Source: Lachnospiraceae bacterium (GTDB lineage: Bacteria > Bacillota > Clostridia > Lachnospirales > Lachnospiraceae). Taken from it: a stretch of DNA of 56,080 nucleotides. Made by a program: the position numbers and the translations under genes. Shown piece by piece: positions 35,953 to 43,684 of this stretch (positions are counted from its first letter, which is position 1; each line of letters starts with the position of its first letter). The notes beneath the pieces were generated by a model. That model was not told the DNA's origin. It did not search any database and saw only the letters and a program-made list of their open reading frames with translations. The stretch spans positions 1 through 56,080 of the forward strand of contig JAAUZV010000002.1 of NCBI GenBank assembly GCA_014804425.1, written 5' to 3'.

Positions 35953-38130
35953 ATGTCTATCAAAATTGCATTGGCAGGTAATCCAAACTGCGGGAAAACA
36001 ACGCTGTTTAACGCCTTGACGGGTGCAAATCAGTTTGTCGGTAACTGGCCGGGCGTAACAGTTGAGAAAAAAGAAGGGAAGCTGAAGGAGAACAAGGATG
36101 TTACTGTCATGGATCTTCCCGGAATCTATTCCTTATCCCCTTATACCTTGGAGGAAGTCGTTGCGAGAAATTATCTGATCGGCGGCGATCCGAACGTCAT
36201 CATCAATATCGTGGACGGCACGAATATTGAGCGAAATCTTTATTTATCCACCCAGCTTTTGGAGCTTGGCATCCCTGTTGTCATGGCGGTCAATATGATG
36301 GATATTGTGGAGAAAAGCGGGGACAGCATTCGTGTTGATGAATTATCCAAAAGCCTTGGCTGTGAGGTTGTAGAAATCTCAGCCTTGAAGGGAAAAGGCG
36401 TCAAAGAAGTGGTCGGAAAAGCGATTGCGGCAGCACAGAAGAAGGCGGCGCCTCCGGTACATACCTTTGCGGCTGAGGTAGAAGACGCCATTCACGTGGT
36501 ATCTGAGCGGCTGCAGGATGTTGCAGCGGACAAAAGACGCTTTTTCGCCATCAAGCTGTTGGAAAAGGATGACAAGATCACACAGCAGATGACCTCCGTA
36601 CCAGATGTATCAAATGAGATTCAGACGCTGGAAGAACATTTTGATGACGATACGGAGAGTATTTTTACGAACGAGCGCTACAATTACATTGCATCCGTGA
36701 TTCATACATGTTATAAAAAGGCAAGCGGAGAAAAGTTGACGCTTTCCGATAAAATTGATAAAATCGTAACACACCGAATTTTGGCGCTGCCGATTTTTGC
36801 GGTGATCATGTTCCTTGTATATTATATTGCGATGGTAACGGTCGGCGCATTTTGTACGGACTGGACGAACGACGTATTGTTCGGAGAGATCGTACCGGGA
36901 GCGGTTGACAGCGTGCTGACGGCGGTTGGCTGTGACGGCTGGCTGTACGGACTGATCCAGGACGGTATCGTTGCGGGTGTCGGCGCAGTGCTCGGCTTTG
37001 TACCGCAGATGCTGGTACTGTTTATCCTGCTTGCCTTTTTGGAAGGCTGCGGTTATATGGCGCGTATCGCGTTTATCATGGACCGTATTTTCCGCAAATT
37101 CGGCTTGTCCGGCAAGTCGTTCATTCCGATGCTGGTCGGCGTCGGCTGCGGCGTTCCCGGCGTGATGGCATCCCGTACGATCGAGAATGACAGAGACCGG
37201 AAAATGACAATCATGACGACGACCTTTATTCCCTGCGGCGCAAAGATGCCGATCGTCGGTCTGATCGCGGGCGCGTTGTTCGGCGGTGCGGCATGGGTTG
37301 CAACGAGCGCATATTTTATCGGTGTCGCAGCAATTGTGATATCCGGTATCATCTTAAAGAAGACAAAAATGTTCGCGGGCGATCCGGCGCCGTTTGTCAT
37401 GGAGCTTCCGGCATATCATATGCCGACGGTCGGCAGTCTGCTAAGGAGCATGTGGGAGCGTGGCTGGTCTTTCATCAAAAAAGCGGGAACGATCATCCTG
37501 TTATCGACCATCGTACTTTGGTTCCTGATGAACTTCGGATGGGGCGGAGACGGTTTCGGTATGCTTGACTTTGAGGGGCTGGAAGGAGTTGCACTTGAGG
37601 AAGCGGAGGCGGGAAGCATTCTCGCTAAGATCGGAAGCGGCATCGCATGGATTTTTATTCCGCTCGGTTTCGGTGACTGGAAGATGGCGGTTGCGTCTGT
37701 GACTGGATTGATCGCAAAAGAGAACGTGGTCGGCACATTCGGCGTTCTGTTCGGTGTGGCGGAGGTTGCTGAGGAGGGAAATGAGATTTGGGCGTCCCTT
37801 GCGGCATGCATGACACAGACTGCCGCTTATGCATTCCTTGTATTCAACCTCTTATGCGCACCGTGCTTTGCGGCGATGGGCGCGATCAAGCGGGAGATGA
37901 ACAACCGAAAGTGGTTCTGGTTTGCGATCGGTTATCAATGCCTGTTTGCTTACGTCGTGTCTCTCTGTGTTTATCAGATCGGCGCATTGATCTTTGAGGG
38001 CGCGTTCGGCGTATGGACAGTCGTAGCATTTCTGCTTGTGGCCGGTTTGATCTTTTTACTTGTCAGACCGTATCGGCAAAGCAGTACGCTGCAATTTACC
38101 ATGGGCAAAAAGATGTCGAAGGCAAGTTAA
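35953..38130 (+). CDS. feoB: Ferrous iron transporter FeoB
   Basis: A 725-residue membrane protein. The N-terminal G domain has GNPNCGKT (G1), DLPGIYSL (G3) and NMMD (G4), followed by a helical regulatory domain (about 165-275). The membrane part has two Gate domains, seen in VGVGCGVPGVMASRTI with conserved Cys residues, and FeoB_C. It imports Fe(II) under anaerobic conditions. AAAGGAG precedes the start. Length is usual. The operon is under the promoter at 35284. Confidence 0.97.
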   Translation: MSIKIALAGNPNCGKTTLFNALTGANQFVGNWPGVTVEKKEGKLKENKDVTVMDLPGIYSLSPYTLEEVVARNYLIGGDPNVIINIVDGTNIERNLYLSTQLLELGIPVVMAVNMMDIVEKSGDSIRVDELSKSLGCEVVEISALKGKGVKEVVGKAIAAAQKKAAPPVHTFAAEVEDAIHVVSERLQDVAADKRRFFAIKLLEKDDKITQQMTSVPDVSNEIQTLEEHFDDDTESIFTNERYNYIASVIHTCYKKASGEKLTLSDKIDKIVTHRILALPIFAVIMFLVYYIAMVTVGAFCTDWTNDVLFGEIVPGAVDSVLTAVGCDGWLYGLIQDGIVAGVGAVLGFVPQMLVLFILLAFLEGCGYMARIAFIMDRIFRKFGLSGKSFIPMLVGVGCGVPGVMASRTIENDRDRKMTIMTTTFIPCGAKMPIVGLIAGALFGGAAWVATSAYFIGVAAIVISGIILKKTKMFAGDPAPFVMELPAYHMPTVGSLLRSMWERGWSFIKKAGTIILLSTIVLWFLMNFGWGGDGFGMLDFEGLEGVALEEAEAGSILAKIGSGIAWIFIPLGFGDWKMAVASVTGLIAKENVVGTFGVLFGVAEVAEEGNEIWASLAACMTQTAAYAFLVFNLLCAPCFAAMGAIKREMNNRKWFWFAIGYQCLFAYVVSLCVYQIGALIFEGAFGVWTVVAFLLVAGLIFLLVRPYRQSSTLQFTMGKKMSKAS

Positions 38131-38145
38131 AAAATGAAATCATAA

Positions 38146-38181
38146 ATCTGCGGCATGCGCGCAAGATGTCATGCCGCAGAT
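38146..38181 (+). other. Strong hairpin between feoB and the Cys-rich gene
   Basis: ATCTGCGGCATG (38146-38157) pairs perfectly with CATGCCGCAGAT (38170-38181) around a 12-base loop. Without a T-run it is more likely an mRNA-stabilising or expression-setting structure than a terminator. Confidence 0.6.
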
Positions 38182-38204
38182 CATAGAAAGATGGGGGAAT
38201 CAGG

Positions 38205-38354
38205 ATGGGAAATCTGATCGTCGGTGCAATACTGATCGCGGCAGTCGCGTTTGTTATACGGGGCATGGTGCGCGATAAGAAAAACGGCAAATCCCTGCAA
38301 TGCGGCTGCGATTGTAGTCATTGCAGCGGACATTGTACAGAGGCAAAGAAATAA
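38205..38354 (+). CDS. FeoB-associated Cys-rich membrane protein
   Basis: A 49-residue protein: one N-terminal membrane helix (about 3-19), a basic turn (RGMVRDKKNGK), then a Cys cluster CGCDCSHCSGHC (residues 33-44). This matches the small family found after feoB in many Firmicutes, thought to take the place of FeoC or to handle incoming Fe(II). GGGGG lies upstream of the ATG. Confidence 0.85.
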   Translation: MGNLIVGAILIAAVAFVIRGMVRDKKNGKSLQCGCDCSHCSGHCTEAKK

Positions 38355-38376
38355 TTCTCCATAAAATCATAGGACG

Positions 38377-38442
38377 AAGGGCTGCTTTGTGTTATAATAA
38401 AAAAGATTATTATGACACGGGGCAGCCTTTCAATTGTTTTTT
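38377..38442 (+). terminator. Long hairpin, probable feo operon terminator
   Basis: A 20-base-pair stem with an internal loop: AAGGGCTGC (38377-38385) with 38422-38430, and GTGTTATAATA (38389-38399) with 38408-38418; T6 follows at 38437-38442 after six bases. The TATAAT within the stem could alternatively be an extended -10 box for the next gene. Confidence 0.55.
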
Positions 38443-38476
38443 GCGGATAAAGGCTTTCCGAACGGAAGGAAAGAGC

Positions 38477-40108
38477 ATGGAACAGACAGGACAGAACAAA
38501 GGGATTTTGCAACACAACTACTATTTATACCTCACGGAGTTTTTTGCAGGCATGTCCGTGATGGCGGTGGAGCTTGGGGCGAGCAGACTGTTGGCGCCGT
38601 ATTTTAGTTCATCGCAGATCGTTTGGACGATCATTATCGGAACGATCATGATTGCGATGGCGCTCGGCAATATTTACGGCGGACGCAGCGCGGACAAGCA
38701 CCCAGAGCCGGCAAGGCTGTACCGGCGGATATTGATCGCAGCAATCTGGATCGCGGCGATTCCCGTCGTCGGAAAGTATATCATTTTGGGAATCGCCGGA
38801 CTGCTTGTTGTCACGATCAACAGCAATTTCCTGATCATTGCGGCGTTTCTTGCCTGTATGGTCATTTTTGTGTTTCCGCTTTTTTTGCTCGGAACGGTGA
38901 CGCCGTCCCTTGTTAAATATACGGTGGACAGTCTCGACGACAGCGGAAAAGTCGTCGGTACGCTCGGCGCGTACAATACGATCGGCAGTATTATCGGCAC
39001 ATTTCTGCCGACTTTTGTGACGATTCCGACGGTCGGAACGACAATGACGTTCTTTATCTTCGGCGGAATCCTGCTTGTGCTGGCGCTCATTTATTTTTTT
39101 ACGACGAGCAGAAGGTTTACGCGGACGGGACTGCCGATCGTGTTTTTTATCGTCTGTCTGGTTTGCGGGCATTCAACGAGCTTTGCGTTTTGGGAGTCCG
39201 ATTTAGTGTATGAGGGAGAGTCCGTGTACAATTATCTGCAGGTGAAGGATACGGGGAACAGCGTGATCCTCTCCACGAACGTGCTGTTCGGCGTGCAGTC
39301 GGTGACGATGAAAAATAAGGAGCTGACCGGCATGTATTATGATTATGCGATGGCGGCGCCGCTCATGAACCCGGATTATCCGTACGACGGACAGCTTCAA
39401 ATGCTCATACTCGGGATGGGGACCGGAACATATGCGAGACAGTGTCTTGCGTATCGCGACGGTATGGGTATTGCGGATATGGACATTGTCGGTGTGGAGA
39501 TTGATGAAAAGATCACGGATTTATCGGAGCGCTATTTTGACCTTCCGCAGTCGGTGCGCACGGTCAATTATGACGGCAGGGCGTATTTACAGGCGGCGGA
39601 CGAGCATTATGACGTCATCATGGTGGACGCGTATCAGGATATCACGATCCCGTTTCAGATGTCCTCCGTTGAGTTTTTTACGCTGGTAAAAGAGCATTTA
39701 ACGGAAAATGGTGTTATGGTCGTCAATATGAATATGCATAGCAACAGTGAGAGCAGCATCAACGCGTATCTGGCGGATACGATCGCCGCTGTTTTTCCCT
39801 ATGTCTATACGGTGGACGTGCCGGGAACGACAAACAGGGAACTGTTTGCCTCACAGCACGCGGATATGCTGCCGCTGCTCGAGGCGCAAGAGGAGACGTT
39901 TACGGATGATGCGCTGCGGTCTTTGATGCAGGAGGTTCGGGTTCGCATTGTTTCTTATGAGGCGGGAGCGCATCTTTTGACGGACGATCAGGCGCCGGTG
40001 GAACTGCTTGGCATGGAGGTTATTGATTCTTTGATTCAGGATGAACTCGGTTATTATAAAGAACGGTTTCAGCAGGACGGCATTTCGGGGATTTTGGGTG
40101 ACTTATGA
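38477..40108 (+). CDS. Fused membrane/spermidine synthase-like protein
   Basis: A 543-residue protein with seven to eight N-terminal helices (about 15-230, containing ELGASRLLAPYFSSSQIVWT and GNIYGGRSAD) and a C-terminal Rossmann methyltransferase-fold domain: MLILGMGTGTYARQCL, VGVEIDEKITDLSERYF, NYDGRAYLQ and DVIMVDAYQD. This is the spermidine-synthase-like family with a transporter-like membrane part; the usual spermidine synthase Asp pair is partly present, so polyamine activity is possible but unproven. GGAAGGA before ATG 38477 fixes the start. Its TGA overlaps the ATG of the next gene. Confidence 0.85.
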   Translation: MEQTGQNKGILQHNYYLYLTEFFAGMSVMAVELGASRLLAPYFSSSQIVWTIIIGTIMIAMALGNIYGGRSADKHPEPARLYRRILIAAIWIAAIPVVGKYIILGIAGLLVVTINSNFLIIAAFLACMVIFVFPLFLLGTVTPSLVKYTVDSLDDSGKVVGTLGAYNTIGSIIGTFLPTFVTIPTVGTTMTFFIFGGILLVLALIYFFTTSRRFTRTGLPIVFFIVCLVCGHSTSFAFWESDLVYEGESVYNYLQVKDTGNSVILSTNVLFGVQSVTMKNKELTGMYYDYAMAAPLMNPDYPYDGQLQMLILGMGTGTYARQCLAYRDGMGIADMDIVGVEIDEKITDLSERYFDLPQSVRTVNYDGRAYLQAADEHYDVIMVDAYQDITIPFQMSSVEFFTLVKEHLTENGVMVVNMNMHSNSESSINAYLADTIAAVFPYVYTVDVPGTTNRELFASQHADMLPLLEAQEETFTDDALRSLMQEVRVRIVSYEAGAHLLTDDQAPVELLGMEVIDSLIQDELGYYKERFQQDGISGILGDL

Positions 40109-42867
40109 AAAAACTGGTATGCGGAATTCTCGCACATGTGGATTCTGGAAAAACAACCTTATCCGAGGCGCTGCTTTATACGGGCGGAACGATCAAAAAG
40201 GCGGGAAGGGTCGATAAGCAGGATGCTTTTTTAGACAATTTCGAGATGGAGCGGGAGCGGGGGATCACGATATTTTCGAAGCAGGCCATGATCCGGACCC
40301 CCAAGCTGCAATTAACGCTGGTCGATACGCCGGGACATGTGGATTTTTCGGCAGAGACGGAGCGCGCGCTGCAGATATTGGATGCGGCGATCTTAGTCGT
40401 CAGCGCGCCGGACGGGGTACAGGGGCATACGGAGACCTTGTGGCGGCTGCTTGCACGATACCGGATTCCCGTGTTTGTATTTATCAATAAAACGGATTTA
40501 CCCTGCCGGGAAAGAGAGGCGCTCATGGCGGAGCTGACGGCGAAGCTGTCCGCGGGCTGTCTGGATTTTGAAACGCAGGGAACGGAAGCGTTTTATGAGC
40601 AGGCGGCGCTTGTCTGTGAGCAGGCATTGGAGCAATATCTGGCAAGCGGCGTATTGGCGGATGCGCAGCTTACCGCGCTGATTGCCGATCGTAAGATGTT
40701 TCCGTGCTTTTTTGGCTCCGCGCTGAAAAACGAGGGTGTTCGGGAGCTGCTTGACGCACTGGAACGCTATGCGCCTGAGAAGTCCTATGGGGAGGCGTTT
40801 GCGGCGAGGGTGTATAAAATCGGCAGGGACGCGCAGGGAAACCGTTTGACTTACTTAAAAATAACGGGAGGCTCTCTTGCGGTGCGCGATGTGGTCAACT
40901 ACGGCGACGGCGAGCGCGCGCATAGTGAAAAAATCAATCAGATCCGCATCTATTCGGGCGCGCGGTACGAAACGCCCGCATCGGTGCAGGCGGGAGAGGT
41001 CTGCACGGTCACGGGGCTTACCGCTACCGCGGCGGGAGAGGGCTTAGGAGCGGAAAGCGCGTCGGCACAGCCGTTTTTTGTTCCCGTGCTGACCTATCGG
41101 CTCATCCTGCCCGACGATGTTTCGGCGGCACAGTTTTTGCCGAAGCTCTGTCAGCTTGAGGAGGAGGAGCCGCAGCTTCATGTATGCTGGGACGAGCGCC
41201 TTTCGGAGATTCATGTGCAGCTCATGGGCGAGGTGCAGACCGAGGTGCTTCAGAGGATGATCGCGGAGCGGTTTGACGTGACGGTGCATTTCGGAGCGGG
41301 GAAGATCGTGTATCGGGAGACGCTTGCCGAGCCGGTGGAGGGTGTCGGCCATTATGAGCCGCTTAGGCATTATGCGGAGGTACATCTTCTCATGGAGCCG
41401 GGCGAGCCGGGGAGCGGCCTTGTGTTTGCGAGTGCCTGCAGCGAGGAGATCCTTGAAAAGAACTGGCAGCGGCTGGTTCTGACGCATTTAGAGGAAAAGG
41501 AGCATGTCGGCGTGCTGACGGGTGCGCCGATCACGGATATGAAGATCACGCTCGTGTCGGGGCGGGCGCATTTGAAACATACCGAGGGCGGTGATTTCAG
41601 GCAGGCTACCTACCGGGCGGTGAGGCAGGGACTTCGGAGCGCGCGGTGCATGCTGTTGGAGCCCTATTATCGTTTTAACATTACCGTGCCTGCACAGCAG
41701 ATCGGCAGAGTCATGACCGATATGGAAAAAAAGCATGCACAGTTTGGCGCGCCGGAAGCGTCCGAAGAGCAGATGATGCTTGAGGGAATCGTTCCGGCAT
41801 CGGAGATGGCGGATTATGCAAAAGAGCTTGCCGCCTATACAAAAGGACGCGGCAGGATGAATCTATCCCTGCACGGTTACGAACGCTGCCATAATGCGCA
41901 GGAGATCGTCTCAGAAAGCGGCTATGACCCGGAGGCGGATACAGAGAATCCGACAGGCTCGATTTTTTGCGGGCACGGCGCCGGATTTTATGTGCCGTGG
42001 AATGAGGTATATGATTACATGCATATGGAAGCCGTTCCTTTGGCAGAGAAACGGACTGCGGAAGCAGGAGAAGGCGGCGTGTATCTGGGCGGGGATATGC
42101 CGACAGATGAGGCCGGCATATATGCGTCTGATTTTGCAAAAGAAAATGTGGAGCGTGCGATCGGTACGGAGGAGATCGACGAGATCATAAAAAGAAGCGG
42201 CGGTGCAAACCGGAAGGAAGATGTAACCGAGAGAAAAATCTGGAGCAGGCGCTATGATGGCGGAGGGCTGGCGGACAGCGGGAATGCGGCAGATGGTGTG
42301 CGTGCTTCGAACAGGGAGAAAAGCATAGCAGGTGATAGGAATGCGGCAGTCAAGATGCAGAAAGCAGGAACTGCGGCGAACGAAGAATATCTCCTTGTAG
42401 ATGGCTACAACGTGATCTTTGCATGGGAGGATCTCAGTGCGCTTGCCGGGGCGAATGTGGATGCGGCGCGCGGTAAGCTCATGGATGTGCTGTGCAATTA
42501 TCAGGCGATGCGGGGCTGTGAGGTCATTGTGGTATTTGACGCGTACCGCGTGCAGGGACATGCTGAGGAGATCATTGATTATCACAACATACATGTGGTC
42601 TTTACAAAGGAAGCGGAGACTGCAGATCAATATATTGAAAAATTTGCGCATGAGAACGGCAGAAAATACCGGATCACAGTGGCAACGTCGGATGGCCTGG
42701 AGCAGATTATCATTCGCGGACAGGGCTGCGCGCTGCTCTCGTCAAGAGAACTGCGCGAGGAGATTGCATTGCGGAGTGAGCAGCTGCGGAGGGAACATAT
42801 GATGCAGACAAAACGGCTTGGAAATACGATGGAGGAGAAGCTGAAGGCGCTGGATACGGAAGGGTGA
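40105..42867 (+). CDS. Tet(M)/EF-G-like GTPase fused to YacP/Rae1-type NYN nuclease domain
   Basis: A 920-residue fusion. Residues 1-680 form a translational GTPase of the ribosomal-protection type: AHVDSGKTT (10-18), FEMERERGITIFS, DTPGHVDF, NKTD, domain II (about 220-310), domain III, domain IV, and the EF-G domain V-like NPTGSIFCGHGAGFYVPW. A charged linker (about 690-755) leads to an NYN/PIN-like domain (about 761-915): LLVDGYNVIFAW, VVFDAYRVQG, FTKEAETADQYIEKFA and VATSDGLEQ, which carry the acidic residues of the YacP/Rae1 family, a ribosome-associated endoribonuclease in Bacillus. It starts within the stop of the preceding gene (ATGA). Tetracycline protection or translation-coupled mRNA cleavage are both possible; the latter is inference. 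Confidence 0.85.
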   Translation: MKKLVCGILAHVDSGKTTLSEALLYTGGTIKKAGRVDKQDAFLDNFEMERERGITIFSKQAMIRTPKLQLTLVDTPGHVDFSAETERALQILDAAILVVSAPDGVQGHTETLWRLLARYRIPVFVFINKTDLPCREREALMAELTAKLSAGCLDFETQGTEAFYEQAALVCEQALEQYLASGVLADAQLTALIADRKMFPCFFGSALKNEGVRELLDALERYAPEKSYGEAFAARVYKIGRDAQGNRLTYLKITGGSLAVRDVVNYGDGERAHSEKINQIRIYSGARYETPASVQAGEVCTVTGLTATAAGEGLGAESASAQPFFVPVLTYRLILPDDVSAAQFLPKLCQLEEEEPQLHVCWDERLSEIHVQLMGEVQTEVLQRMIAERFDVTVHFGAGKIVYRETLAEPVEGVGHYEPLRHYAEVHLLMEPGEPGSGLVFASACSEEILEKNWQRLVLTHLEEKEHVGVLTGAPITDMKITLVSGRAHLKHTEGGDFRQATYRAVRQGLRSARCMLLEPYYRFNITVPAQQIGRVMTDMEKKHAQFGAPEASEEQMMLEGIVPASEMADYAKELAAYTKGRGRMNLSLHGYERCHNAQEIVSESGYDPEADTENPTGSIFCGHGAGFYVPWNEVYDYMHMEAVPLAEKRTAEAGEGGVYLGGDMPTDEAGIYASDFAKENVERAIGTEEIDEIIKRSGGANRKEDVTERKIWSRRYDGGGLADSGNAADGVRASNREKSIAGDRNAAVKMQKAGTAANEEYLLVDGYNVIFAWEDLSALAGANVDAARGKLMDVLCNYQAMRGCEVIVVFDAYRVQGHAEEIIDYHNIHVVFTKEAETADQYIEKFAHENGRKYRITVATSDGLEQIIIRGQGCALLSSRELREEIALRSEQLRREHMMQTKRLGNTMEEKLKALDTEG

Positions 42868-42906
42868 AACGGGGATAGAAGAGACGGCCTTTTTGGTATA
42901 TAATAA

Positions 42907-43113
42907 TCGAAAGAGAAAAGGAATGATGCTAATCTTGGAAGTATATCATATCTTGTGAAAGGAAAAGGATATGCTTACGATAAAGCAGTCGCATTGTTTA
43001 ATGAGGTAGTCAGTTCAAGCAACGAGGCCAAAGATTTGAAGGGTTTGCAGAAAGCAGCAGATCATTTTCTAAAGAATTGTTATATGGTTGGCATTGATTA
43101 TGATAATCGATAG
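42907..43113 (+). pseudogene. Gene remnant or short coding fragment
   Basis: A frame without ATG, open from 42907 to the TAG at 43113, encodes a protein-like sequence (GYAYDKAVALFNEVVSSS, LQKAADHFLKNCYMVG). A GTG at 42955 is the only fair start and lacks a good ribosome binding site. It reads like the C-terminal end of a longer protein, so I call it a remnant. The rest of 42868-43126 holds only a possible promoter (TATAAT near 42899). Confidence 0.4.
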
Positions 43114-43126
43114 GAAGGAGACCGTC

Positions 43127-43291
43127 ATGGAAGAACATGTAATTTTAAGTGAACGGTTAGAAGATCAACTGAAAGCAGTTGAGTGGGCGAAAGCAGAGCA
43201 GAAAAGACTCTTGAAAGAAAAGGGTGAGCGCATATCAAAAGAGCTTATGGAGACAATGACTCCATTCATTTTGAAACAGCAAAAAGGATAG
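43127..43291 (+). CDS. Small 54-residue helical protein
   Basis: GGAAGGAG, eight bases before ATG 43127, supports translation. The product is a charged single or double helix (LSERLEDQLKAVEWAKAEQKRLL) with no recognised family. Its ribosome binding site overlaps the end of the upstream remnant, which suggests they once formed an operon. Confidence 0.5.
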   Translation: MEEHVILSERLEDQLKAVEWAKAEQKRLLKEKGERISKELMETMTPFILKQQKG

Positions 43292-43307
43292 AATTGTCTG
43301 CTTCTAG

Positions 43308-43496
43308 AGAATCTCATCTGTGTTTTGCAAGAGAACCAATACAAAACATGCCCCTTCATGGATAGGAAAAGAAATTAGGGTGCTTTATTGTCCATATGAA
43401 TTAAGTGAATGGGGGCAGAATAAATGTAACAATCAGTTGGTAGATGAGTTGAAGACATATTTGACTGCAAATGGAATAGCGTATACTTATTTATAA
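43308..43496 (+). pseudogene. Gene remnant upstream of the GmrSD-like gene
   Basis: A frame of 63 codons without start codon, ending TAA at 43494-43496, encodes a natural-looking C-terminus (WIGKEIRVLYCPYELSEWG, LVDELKTYLTANGIAYTYL). Family not recognised. With the fragment at 42907 it indicates decay of an acquired region. Bases 43497-43600 are AT-rich and show nothing further. Confidence 0.45.
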
Positions 43497-43608
43497 ACTA
43501 TGGCGTTGAATAATTGAAATTATAAAAACACTTTATTTTTCCTTTGTTTCAAAATATCAACTTGTCATAGTGTACATTGTATTAAGTATTATGTTTTGGA
43601 CAATCTTG

Positions 43609-43655
43609 TGAGCGTGGGGCTTTGAATCGCAAATGTTCCGCGCTCATGTTATAAT
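43609..43655 (+). promoter_or_regulatory. Promoter region of the GmrSD-like gene with inverted repeat
   Basis: TGTTATAAT (43647-43655) is an extended -10 box. Immediately upstream, TGAGCGTGG (43609-43617) and CCGCGCTCA (43638-43646) form an inverted repeat with one G-T pair, covering the -35 zone; a candidate operator. Confidence 0.5.
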
Positions 43656-43684
43656 TCTATATAAATCAGGAGGAGTAACGATAG

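Noticed and set aside
41911..42651. Minus-strand 246-codon frame opposite the GTPase-NYN gene
   Set aside because: The plus strand shows conserved motifs of both domains throughout this stretch.
40105..42867. Naming this gene a tetracycline resistance determinant
   Set aside because: The GTPase part is only Tet(M)-like and the nuclease fusion is not part of known Tet proteins; resistance cannot be claimed from sequence.
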